Of a stretch of DNA of 64,000 nt, positions 50,130-59,734 are shown in pieces; within the stretch, counting starts at the first letter, position 1, and every line of letters starts with the position of its first letter. The notes below the pieces were generated by a model. That model searched no databases and was not told the DNA's origin. It was given only the letters and a program-made list of their open reading frames with translations. Location: the NCBI GenBank assembly GCA_029237695.1, contig CM055277.1:44426242-44490241 (forward strand). The letters are read 5' to 3'. Both the position numbers and the translations under genes were made by a program. Origin of the DNA: Conchocele bisecta. Lineage: Eukaryota > Mollusca > Bivalvia > Lucinida > Thyasiridae.

Positions 50130-50165
50130 CACCTATTAATGCGTCGACAGACGACATTTTCTAGT
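50130..50165 (+). mobile_element. Helitron-like 3' terminus
   Basis: TTAATGCGTCGACAGACGAC, ATTTTCTAG with a CGTC-GACA-GACG stem at 50142-50153 and CTAG at 50161-50164 before T. It lies 125 bp upstream of the last NUP88 exon. The 5' part was not found. Confidence 0.6.
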
Positions 50166-50289
50166 TTAAGGATAAATTACCATGGCCAGTTTCGGCCATA
50201 TATTGCCTATTTGTGGCATACAGTAATAAACACAATTGTGTGTGTGTGGAATTACAGCAATAACTGGTTAATTTATGATTAATTTTCAG

Positions 50290-50353
50290 AGGTGACGAGA
50301 TTGCAGATTTGATGAAGAAAGTGAACACCTTGAAAATGGACTCCACTGTGTGA
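50290..50353 (+). CDS. NUP88: NUP88 terminal exon with stop
   Basis: Reads (E)GDEIADLMKKVNTLKMDS, TV and TGA at 50351-50353. Vertebrate NUP88 ends in EEGEHIREMVKQINDIRN plus four residues, so length and pattern agree. The acceptor GATTAATTTTCAG ends at 50289. The 11 exons together give about 456 residues of the protein. The 3' UTR is not delimited; see the AATAAA at 50773 in the MITE. Confidence 0.96.
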
Positions 50354-50541
50354 TAGCGGAGATTAACACTCGGTGTGATGGTTGACATCTAGTCAATCAC
50401 AGCAGACAGCTCCAAGGATATGTAGATGAGCGAATACCACTCGTGGCATTGTGGCCGTGTATTTCACCAGCTGTGACTGAATGAAGATATGGGGCTTATA
50501 TATGTGGCTGTTACTGGAGAAATGGGCCACTGTAGCTCCAG

Positions 50542-50823
50542 CAGCCTATATCACCACATTGCAAAGTATACTTATCTAGCAAAGTATACTTTGAGTGAGA
50601 AATGTTCAATTTAAGGATAAATTTATTAATTTGTATTATACTGAATTTATTACATTATCACAGCCATTTTGGCTGTGATAATGTAATAAGTTCAGTATAA
50701 TAATTATGCATACTTTTAATCATGAAATACATGCAGTGGTTAGTTCTATATGAAATAATGCATTTCGGGAAAAATAAATGATTACTAGATAAGTATACTT
50801 TGAAATTTTGATGAAATCGGCTA
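50542..50823. mobile_element. PIF/Harbinger-like MITE (family H), copy 5
   Basis: CAGCCTATATCACC (first T mutated to C) to GATGAAATCGGCTA, flanked by CAG (50539-50541) and CTG (50824-50826). Central hairpin TTATTACATTATCACAGCC, ATTTTGGCTGTGATAATGTA. It carries AATAAA at 50773-50778, the first such hexamer after the NUP88 stop codon. Confidence 0.85.
50773..50778 (+). promoter_or_regulatory. Candidate polyadenylation hexamer AATAAA
   Basis: First AATAAA found by eye after the NUP88 stop codon at 50351-50353, 420 bp downstream, inside the family H MITE. Others follow near 51107 and 51329. The same MITE position carries AATAAA in other copies. Whether it is used is unknown. Confidence 0.35.
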
Positions 50824-51649
50824 CTGATCAGAGCGCTCCTGTAGCCTGATCATAATGATCCAATGAACAGAGAACAGTACAGATCCGGATCAGACTGCGG
50901 ATGCACAGGTTGATCTGGATCTACACTGGCCGTAAAACACATAATCCCCATTTCTCACAGCCACATATATAGACGATCTTACAAGAGGGATGACTTACCT
51001 GCATCTCTTGAACACCAAACAATATATTTTCTCCTTCGCCACTCAGGAAAAAAAGTTTTGGTGTTCACTCGATGAAAATAATCGGTCTTACACTTCAAAT
51101 AATAAATAATCTCGATATAATATTTCTGCTGATGTCACTGTTACTCGGTAGTTGTAATTTAATTTTGTACATAAAGTGTTTTATCACATGAAAACCTTGT
51201 TATGACATGCTGTAACCTATTTCATAAATGTGATGACACGCGTGTAATAACACCTGCGGCGAATTTGATTGGCTGGCTGCATCACCACAATTATGTATTT
51301 GTATTATGCGCCAACGTTATGCCAAACAAATAAAACGAAGATGCTCCAAATGACGTCCTTAATGGCACGACAAAGCAACGATGTTTTGATGTCATCCTAT
51401 TTTAAACGTCATTAACAGTGTCGGTGACTTGACAGTAAAATGCACTCCTGTTTGGTAATATGAAGTGCTTACAAAGAACTGGAACCTATAATGTGGCATA
51501 TTTATAATTTGTTCATTGCTAGTATTAAAACTATTTTTCTCTATGGAGATTTTCAACTCTATGCGAAAATAGTCAATGGCGTCTTCTCACTGAAACGTAT
51601 CGGATGTCTCCAAGTTTTCTGCTATTTGGAATGTGAAGTCGTTTGATAA

Positions 51650-51790
51650 CAGAATCTCGAACCCGTTTCCATTTGATACCAGATTTATGAAACTCGTCAT
51701 CAATTTTATGCACCACGCCAGAGGCTCGGTGCATAAATTGTGCGTGACTCGTTTCATAAATTTCTTATCAAATGGAAACTTGTTTGAGAT
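51650..51790. repeat. Imperfect inverted repeat, about 40 bp arms
   Basis: CTCGAACCCGTTTCCATTTG, ATACCAGATTTATGAAACTC faces GTTTCATAAATTTCTTATCA, AATGGAAACTTGTTTGAG; the inner stem ATTTTATGCACC/GGTGCATAAAT has the loop ACGCCAGAGGCTC. From 51000 to 51650 no other repeat or gene was recognised. Confidence 0.75.
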
Positions 51791-51799
51791 CCTCTATGC

Positions 51800-53555
51800 A
51801 TGTACAGCAGGGCTTCTAAAATGTTCAGTTTGTCTGTTCTGGACCGAATTTTGAAATCTCCGACCGATTGAGATTTGCAAACTATCCTTAAAATTTGGTC
51901 CGAAAATAATGAAATCCGGCTGCTATTTCTCAATCCACGCTCCGAATGCCCAAAATAATACACAACATGTCACTGGTTTATTGGTGTGACGTGTGAAGTT
52001 ACACACCTCGATAACCATGATAACGGATATCCTGATTAGCAGCGCAATGCTGCCACGTGCCTCGTGTTACCAGATATTGATTTTCTAGCCACACACGCCA
52101 ATATGACATATTGTGTGGGTCAATTAGGGTCTTGCGTCACTAAATATTTATGACAATGGCCATCGATCGATCGTATTTAAAAAGGCACAAACAAAGCGAA
52201 ACAAAATAACATGATGTGTTTTACATGTATACAACCAAGAGCTATACTGGTCGCAATTCCTATAAGCCCTATTTCTCCAGTCACAGCCACACATAAGAAA
52301 ATAACTGTACCCATTACTTCAGACTCCCAAAATCAAATATTATCCGGTCATTAACCTGATCAGCTGGCAATTGCCAGGTAACGGCTGTTCCATTTACCCA
52401 TTTATAGTTGTGATATTATCGTTATTTGCTTGACAGAAATACAATTATCTTGCTTCCCTAACAGTTAATAATTGTTTGTGTATGCTGGTACACCAGAATT
52501 ATGGTAAAACATTATCATTTTAAAACTTGATTAACTATTTTATCTTGTGTGTCAAATTGATGTAACAGCCGATTTATGACATCGCATGAACCATAAAAGA
52601 TATATTATTTTTTATGTTTACACGAAGTGTCTTCGCTTTAGATAAACTGCAGAAAGCACGAAACTTGGGCAAGTTATGGAGGCGAGATGTAACCTAATTT
52701 CCTAATAACTGGATTCAACTCTAACATACAAGAATGCCAAAGACGTACCCGAGAGCGAAACCATGTCTAGTCGGAATTCCGATAAGGATAAATCCCGATC
52801 GTAAAAACCAAGATGCCGACATGCCAACAATGAAATTTTAATAAATACTGCCGCGTAATTATGTAATATCGGTTTTAGTATAGATCAGTTTGATGTAAGA
52901 ACATTTGTATGTAAGTGATTTTGTCTTTAAATATGGGAAAATGCTCAATAGATAGTTCAATTGGATGTTTGTAAACACAAGTCTAATGGCAAATTGCAGC
53001 TGTTGTTTTGACACCCAACATTCATTGTAGCTCTTCCAAAACTTGAAATAGTAAATGTTCAAATTGTGGCAATAGAATATAATCCTGTGATGACCGTCTG
53101 TCAATTTGTGACGGCTTCAACCAAAACCAATTAGTTCCAATGATATTGAAGTCTGGACATTGTATATGCATTACCATGGAGTGGATTTTAATTGGCAGTA
53201 TGTGTGTTTACTAAGAATTTTGACTCGTTACATGGAAAATAGTTGGAAATAACGTCCAAAACAAGCAATAACAGGCCCGTACATTCTCATCAAGAATATC
53301 TATACACTCCCTAGCATTGCATTTTATATCTTTATATTTTATCTACGACATTATATGGTAATCATCCCTATATCATTGAAATTCTCTACACTTTCCTGTA
53401 TTTTACTCCACTTACAATTGTAGTCTGGGTACGTGTGGTTTCCTGTTGTCGTACTCTAGCATAGAAAAGTGAAATAATGTTTTGTATACACCCGAACAGG
53501 AAGTACAGGAAATCCCTTCAACATCACATGACCAAACTATTATTAATACCACTAC
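51800..53555. other. Intergenic stretch with little recognisable
   Basis: This is the longest part of the window in which I recognise almost no repeat. It holds an M3 remnant at 52245-52295 (CTATACTGGTCGCAATTCCT, ATTTCTCCAGTCACAGCCAC) and a short CGATCGATCG run at 52163-52172. ORFs are under 90 residues and show no known motif. It could be unique intergenic DNA or contain a gene with exons too short to see. Confidence 0.5.
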
Positions 53556-53563
53556 TCTGCCCT

Positions 53564-53728
53564 CCCAAGTCAAACTGCAGTATCTGTTAAACTGCAGTAT
53601 GTGCACTATGATGCTATGCTGACCCTGTGCAATCATCCCCAGGTGGGATGATTGCACAGGGTCAGCATAGCATCATAGTGCAGATACTGCAGTTTAACAG
53701 ATACTGCAGTTTGACTTGGGAGGGCAGT
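53564..53728. mobile_element. Intact foldback element with 78-bp arms
   Basis: CTGCCCTCCCAAGTCAAACT, GCAGTATCTGTTAAACTGCA, GTATGTGCACTATGATGCTA, TGCTGACCCTGTGCAATCAT, CC facing its complement through GGGAGGGCAG, with loop CCAGGTG near 53639-53645. One base differs between arms (ATGTGCAC against GTGCAGAT). TACT flanks both sides, a 4-bp target duplication. Opposite-strand ORFs sharing the start MQSS..GMIAQGQ are mirror artefacts. Confidence 0.9.
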
Positions 53729-54139
53729 ACTCTAAGGGGCGCAACAAAGGTTATGGTTATTATTGAACGCCAATTGCAGTTGTCCCCATTGCCTGGTAAA
53801 GCTGCAATCGCCGTGTTTGAACAATGAATTATGGCGGGATACTGTACATCAGTTTGGAAGTAACGGGGGTCACCGTATGCAACAAGATTGTTGTGCACGT
53901 TTTGAATTCTGAAGAGATCACAGATTTGCTGATGGTGATGGTCGTCACAGGATGCTATTTTATTTCCACGATTTATTTATGCATTCAATGTGTGTGTATA
54001 CATGGTATAGAACATGTCCCATAGAAACAGTCCTTGTGTTTTGGCCGTACAAGCCACGTTAACATTGAACACACATCATACCAGATACTGATTCACAAAT
54101 ATCAAACATTTACCAACTGTTTTTCCATGGTGTTTGTTT

Positions 54140-54200
54140 CTGAACAGAAGTACGATTCAAATGAGTGGTAACAACATATATTTATGTTGAGAAATACAGA
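54140..54200. repeat. Half hairpin cassette
   Basis: GTACGATTCAAATGAGTGGT, AACAACATATATTTATGTTG, AGAAATACAG matches the right arm and downstream word of 16869-16975, with the left arm lost. Confidence 0.6.
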
Positions 54201-54373
54201 AAATAGACAAAATATTTGTAAACTTCGATGCATATTAGGCATGAAGTGCGTTACTGTGCCTTGTATGGAGCACAACACAAGCACCGCTTCGATAGTTCAT
54301 TCATTATTACACATTCTATATAATGTGAGGTACATATCACCAAAATGTGCCATTAACACATCTCTGGATTCAT

Positions 54374-54525
54374 TTTTGTCGCGCCTGCGAGAGATATAGT
54401 CGGCACATTGGGGACGTACGTCCGGGTTAAATAAAAAAATTTTGTTAAAGTTTTTCGGTAGCCTATACTATCAAAGCCTCAGTGGGCGCGACATGTGGGC
54501 CGTGGCCATCTCTCGTATCCACATG
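54374..54525 (+). mobile_element. Short TCGCGCCTGC...GGGCGCGAC element
   Basis: TTTTTGTCGCGCCTGCGAGA, GATATAGTCG at the left and AAGCCTCAGTGGGCGCGACA, TGTGGGCCGTGGCC at the right correspond to the two ends of 37500-38695 without any tandem units. It may be a deletion derivative or an empty-core version. Confidence 0.55.
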
Positions 54526-54809
54526 TGTCACATTCTGAGGGGTATATTATAGTTTTCGCCTTTTCGGACACGTGTATGTAACGTTACTTGTGTTTTAGGG
54601 TACATATTATCTCTGCAACAGTAGGATTGATTTGAAACTTCCATGTTTGTTTATCACCATCCATATTTTCATTCAATAGCCCACCAATGTGCCCACTGTC
54701 CAGGTGAAATATAACAATTTGCATGTTTTGTTTGTATCTAACGATCCAGAAGTACCCATCATCAAGTCAGAGCTACTGCTAAGTCTCTATTTCAATAGCT
54801 TTTACTTAA

Positions 54810-55045
54810 CTCTTTGCATGCTGGGAAACTTGTGGGCTATAAATAGTTCAAAAACTAGCGGACAAGAATTCATCATATTTTCTTGTATTGTAAATATCAT
54901 GAATATGTCTTGGAATTTCATTAGAATTGAGTCCTGCGGACTCTATTCTAATGAAATTTCAAGACATATTTACAGAGAGAAATAAAACTTATACATGTAC
55001 TCGTAATTCGTTTGGCGGATATTTTCGCCGCTAGCATGCAAAGAG
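54810..55045. mobile_element. TTAA-flanked MITE, CTCTTTGCATGCT ends, with cassette
   Basis: TTAA at 54806-54809 and 55046-55049; CTCTTTGCATGCTGGGAAAC and CGCTAGCATGCAAAGAG. The hairpin CTTGGAATTTCATTAGAATT, GAGTCC-TGC-GGACTC, TATTCTAATGAAATTTCAAG (centre near 54934), followed by TTTACAGAGAGAAATAAAAC. The arm CTTGGNATTTCATTAGAATT is the same as in family A elements, whose ends are quite different. Confidence 0.85.
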
Positions 55046-55243
55046 TTAATAGAGTTTGGTACCATCAAAAGGAATAGTATACTGGGTAACATACTGGAAA
55101 GTCTACACTCGTTTATTCAAAGTCCAATGGACTGAGGAAAATGAGTTCTGGAAAATTTGAGTTTAACTAACGAGTCATTATATAGGAAAATATGTACTTG
55201 GGACCAAGAATTTACTTATTAGTAGTGTGTCTGAGAGTTTCAG

Positions 55244-55544
55244 GAGCCTGAAATAGGCATTGCAAAGTATACTTTTCTAGCAAAGTATACTTTGAGGGAG
55301 AAATTTTCAATTTAAGGATAAATTTATTAATTTTTATTATACTGAATTTATTACATTATCACAGCCATTTTGGCTGTGATAATGTAATAAATTCAATATA
55401 ATGATTCTGCATACTTTTAATCATCAAATATATGCAGTGGTTCGTTCTATATGAAATAATGCATTTCCGGAAAAATAAATGATTACTCCCTCAAAGTATA
55501 CTTTGCTAGAAAAGTATACTTTGCAATTTTGATGAAATCGGCTA
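55244..55544. mobile_element. PIF/Harbinger-like MITE (family H), copy 6
   Basis: The right end GATGAAATCGGCTA is followed by CAG (55545-55547). The left end is rearranged: GAGCC-TGAAATAGGC-ATTGCAAAGTATACTT, where TGAAATAGGC is the reverse complement of the expected GCCTATTTCA. CAG precedes at 55241-55243. The central hairpin is intact, ATTACATTATCACAGCC, ATTTTGGCTGTGATAATGTA. Confidence 0.85.
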
Positions 55545-55739
55545 CAGGTAATGAGTGTTCAACATGTCAAGTTTTAAACTGAAATAATTTGTTTCTTAAT
55601 TGTTATTTTGTAACATGTCGAACCTGTGCTGAAGACCACCTGGGAATATTAATGCCCTGTCTATAGCAGCCATGCATTTGCTTTCCCAAAATAGGGGGGT
55701 ATAAAATACATACCTTATATAAGAAACGCCATGTTATCG

Positions 55740-55875
55740 TGTCCGTAAGAACATGTGCGATGTTATTTATAATATTTACAGTTTCCGTAAATGACATGGA
55801 AAGTTGACGACATTTTCTTAGCAAATGTGGATTTCAATTCTGCATTTGCCATGAAAATGTTGTCATCTCTCATGT
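55740..55875. repeat. Imperfect hairpin around GCAAATGTGGATTTC
   Basis: GACGACATTTTCTTAGCAAA, TGTGGATTTCAATTCTGCAT, TTGCCATGAAAATGTTGTCA: the arms GACGACATTTTC/GAAAATGTTGTC pair. Wording resembles 38773-38850 (GTGACAAGATTTTGAAAGCA, TTTGCTATGAAAATCTTGTC), so this is a dispersed foldback repeat. 55875-56580 shows no other feature apart from short ORFs. Confidence 0.6.
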
Positions 55876-56585
55876 CGGCCTGCACAGTCACTCGAGTGAA
55901 CACTGTTCACCGTCCCGTCTGTGAAACTGATTGACATTAACTGTAACATATTACTTAATAGATTTTGTTTCAAGTCGGTGAAACTCCCTCGTCAGTACAT
56001 GTACGTTGCAATAATTACATGTAGATGTGGTATTGGCGAGTGCATATACAATGTATTGTACAACTTGTGTCCAGTATTTGTGGCCCAACTGAGGGTGTGT
56101 ACATGTATATATAAATTATGAAAAATAGTTTTTGATTTGTGTTTTCAATATATTTTCCAGCAATTTTTTTTCCGAAGAAGTATTCAGTTTAATATCAGGG
56201 TTGATATGTAACTTGCGATGGGGAGGCAGTGTGTATCTGTGCCAGGTGTATTTGGTGAGGGAGTGTGTCTCCGTACGCAACTCACTATGAGGAGGAATAT
56301 CTGCGCCCAGTTAGCTCGGGTCGTTGGTACGGTAAACCAGGTCCTGTATACGAGTCCTGGGCCAATGTAAATTTTATGAGGGTGTGTATATATATTTTTC
56401 TTGCCCTGTTGCAAATGTTTTTGTAGTTTGTACTCCATCATCATACATCCAACAGTATGTGGAAGTTGTAACCAAGCACAACTTAATGGTTACCAGGTAG
56501 TTCCGCTGTATTCACTATTGTAATTTCAACCCCAAATTATGTACATGAACTTGAGCATTTTCATTGGCCGCGTGTAGTTGCATCC

Positions 56586-56816
56586 TGGGGGGCCGATTCA
56601 CTAAACTGGGTACAACTAAAATTTTCGTATTAAAGTGCAAATTTAGGATCTGGAAATTTCAATTGATGGATTTACATTTATTGAGCATAGGCTTCATGCA
56701 TGCAGCCTATGCTCAATAAATGTAAATCCATTGTTTACAAGAAAACATTGTTAATGTGAAATTTACAGACTATCATAATTTTGCACTTGTGAACATTTTA
56801 GTCGTACATAGTGCAC
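56586..56816. mobile_element. Family T foldback MITE, copy 2
   Basis: GGGGGGCCGATTCACTAAAC, then ACTAAAATTTTCGTA, ATTTCAATTGATGGATTTAC, the hairpin ATTTATTGAGCATAGGCTTC, ATGCATGCAGCCTATGCTCA, ATAAAT, and TTTTGCACTTGTGAACATTT, TAGTCGTAC. The left end preserves the GGGGCC start better than 45465. Confidence 0.8.
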
Positions 56817-57201
56817 CAATGAATAAAAATGTGGGATTCAGTCCTGTTAGTTAACCTGTTCTGTTCAGGCCTAAAATGACAGCTGTTGACAGGCCGTTAA
56901 ACGCCACTAAATTAATAGACGTTACATCAATGATTTTGGTGTGGAATGTCGCGCGAGCACGGACATACAATTGTTTCACCAAAAGTGGATGTCGATGCTC
57001 GTGCGCATTTCTTGTGACGTTTAGTGTCAAGTTTGATGTCAAAATCAGTGGTCGTTGTCAACAATCTGATGGAAAGAAGAATGTCACTTGAACAAACAGA
57101 AAGTGAACGAATGTAGGTAAATCTTCAAATTATTGTGTTTACTGTATTTGAAATTTCAAATTGATACACCACATCCCAAAATCAGAACGGAATATATACA
57201 T

Positions 57202-59035
57202 AACAAGAGGGCCATGATGGCCCTAATTCGCTCACCTGACTCAATTGAACACCAGAGGAGAGAATGTGACATTGAGTTCATGTGTTTAAAAAAAATTGTG
57301 CTATTTTTAGATGGCGGTCATCTTGGATTAAGCGATGACACTCATTATACAAAATCTGAAAATGCTTCACCCAGCATCGGCCATGTGGTTCCTGAGAAAA
57401 AGACGTTAAAAATCTTGAATAAATGGACCTTTTGGTGGCCATCATGGATGACATAATCATCCGATTCCGACAAATATTACACCAGAGTGATCGCCTCATT
57501 GATACCTTCAATTTGATATATGACATGACCATATTCAGTCAAAAATAAAATTTGACCCCAAAGGCCACGCCCATTTTTGACCCCGGGGTCACCATTTTAA
57601 CAACTTTCAAAGAGCAATGTACATCGATCATTCCTACCAAGTTTCGTCGAAATCCGGCTAGCAGTTCATGAGAAGATTTTTTAAGAATTTATGCTATTTT
57701 TAGACGGCGGCCATCTAGGATTAGCGATGACCTCCATTTTAACAAATCTGAAAAGGCTTCACCCATGGACCATAACTTTTAAGTTTGGCTACCATGGGCC
57801 AAGCGGTTCATGTGAAGAAGAATTTTGAAATCTCTAATAAAAGAACGACCTTTTGACATTTCGGCGGCCATCTTGGATGACATAACAATCCGATTTGGAC
57901 AAAAAATGTACCAGAGTGATCGCCTCATTGATAACTTTGATTTGATATATAACATGACCATATTCGGTCAAAAATAAAATTTGACCCCACGGGCCACGCC
58001 CATTTTTGACCCCGGGGTCACCATTTTAACAACTTTGAAAGAGCATTGTACATCGATCATTCCTACCAAGTTTCGCCCAAATCCGACTAGCGGTTCATGA
58101 GAAGATTTTTTAAGAATTTATGCTATTTTTAGACGGTGGCCATCTTGGATTAGCGATGACCTCCATTTTAACAAATCTGAAAAGGCTTCACACATAGACC
58201 ATAACTTTTAAGTTTGGCTACCATGGGCCAAGCGGTTCATGTGAAGAAGAATTTTGAAATCTCTAATAAAAGAACGACCTTTTGACGTTTCGGCGGCCAT
58301 CTTGGATGACATAACAATCCGATTTCGACAGAAAATGCACCAGAGTGATCGCCTCATTGATACCTTCAATTTGATATATGACATGACCATATTCGGTCAA
58401 AAATAAAATTTGACCCCACGGGCCACGCCCATTTTTGATCCCGGGGTCACCATTTTAACAACTTTGAAAGAGCAATGTAAATCGATCATTCCTACCAAGT
58501 TTCGTCGAAATCCGGCAAGAGGTTCATGAGAAGATATTTTAAGAATTTATGGTATTTTTAGACGGCGGCTATCTTGGATTAGCGATGACCTCCATTTTAA
58601 CAAATCTGAAAAGACTTCACCCATGGACCATAACTTTTAAGTTTGGCTACCATGGGCCAAGCCGTTCATGTGAAGAAGAATTTTGAAATCTCTAATAAAA
58701 GAACGACCTTTTGTGATCATCTCATTGATACCTTCAATTTGATATATGACATGACCATATTCGGTCAAAAATAAAATTTGACCCCAATTTGACCCCACGG
58801 GCCACGCCCATTTTTGACCCTGGGGTCACCATTTTAACAACTTTGAAAGAGCAATGTACATCGATCATTCCTACCAAGTTTCGTCGAAATCCGGCAAGCG
58901 GTTCTTGAGAAGATTTTTTAAGAATTTGTGCTATTTTTACCGAGAAGACGTTTGAAAATGTTCACGGACGACGACGACGGAGGACACATTGCGGTAACAA
59001 TAGCTCACACGAGCTTCGCTCAGGTGAGCTAAAAA
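57202..59035. mobile_element. 1.8-kb GAGGGCCATGATGGCCC element, four 430-bp units
   Basis: Starts AACAAGAGGGCCATGATGGC, CCTAATTCGCTCACCTGACT; ends GCTCACACGAGCTTCGCTCA, GGTGAGCTAAAAA. GCTCACCTGA and TCAGGTGAGC form inverted ends. Units contain GGCGGCCATCTTGGATTAGC, GACCATAACTTTTAAGTTTG, CCATGGGCCAAGCGGTTCAT, GTGAAGAAGAATTTTGAAAT, CATCTTGGATGACATAACAA, CCAGAGTGATCGCCTCATTG, GACCCCGGGGTCACCATTTT and CATTCCTACCAAGTTTCG, with landmarks near 57440, 57870, 58300 and a deleted fourth at 58720. I know this as a widespread bivalve repeat type; its transposition class is not clear. Confidence 0.85.
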
Positions 59036-59199
59036 TAGATATATATTCAACCCTTAAATTAGAATACCGGTAACTTGACCTGGTGCCCAGTGGTATTTTT
59101 TATGCCATGGTGGTGATTGAACTCTGGTACTGAAGTCCAAGGCATTATCCCCTAGAACACGATCCATTCCCCATTCTCCAGTATCACACAATTTTTAAA

Positions 59200-59590
59200 G
59201 TATTACCGGCATTCATAGTTCGCGTCCGTCCTTCCCAAAACCTTAACGCTCGGGTAAATGTCTTATAATTTTGGTTTCCTTGCACAAATCTGCTCGATAT
59301 TTTACACACATTGCTTTAATGGTTCTAACGCCCTGTGCAAATCCACGATCGTCCCACCACGCTAAGCCCAGGGTCGAGGTCACATCTGGTCCCTTGGTGC
59401 GTTCAAAACTTGTCTTATAATGTCAGTTTCCTTGCATGAATCTGCTTGCTATATCACACACCCATTGCTCTGATGGTCTGCTTTCATGCTGTGAACGCTT
59501 GTCTGCCAGACCTCTGCATTTTCAAATGTGCCTCATTGTCTTTGGCTGTTAGTGGGGGCATTTGTGTGCGGACAGGCCACATTTCTACTT
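59200..59590 (+). mobile_element. Helitron-like array remnant ending CTACT
   Basis: Two units, CAAAACCTTAACGCTCGGGT, AAATGTCTTATAATTTTGGT, TTCCTTGCACAAATCTGCTC, CACATTGCTTTAATGGTTCT, CCAGGGTCGAGGTCACATC. The terminal GTGTGCGGACAGGCCACATT, TCTACT is a mutated Helitron end (CTAC for CTAG). The same unit type is at 21690-22859 and 48290-48420. Confidence 0.65.
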
Positions 59591-59734
59591 TTCTTTTTTT
59601 TTATAAATTGGTACATAAGAATACAAAGGCAAAATTAATATGCATAAATAGTGCATTTATTATTACCATTGTAACATATACACACAAAAGATGTAATACA
59701 AAATAGGCCTCTGGCTTACATAGGGACCCGAAAT

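Larger units (their letters stand above)
50506..50966. mobile_element. M3 MITE split by a Harbinger-like MITE
   Basis: TGTGGCTGTTACTGGAGAAA, TGGGCCACTG at the left; after 50823 the rest continues GATCCGGATCAGACTGCGGA, GTTGATCTGGATCTACACTG, AATCCCCATTTCTCACAGCC, ACA. Probably in the 3' UTR or just past the NUP88 gene, as it starts 153 bp after the stop codon. Confidence 0.75.

Noticed and set aside
57133..57532. 107- and 84-residue ORFs near the GAGGGCC element
   Set aside because: Related peptides recur with each 430-bp unit, so they come from the repeat.
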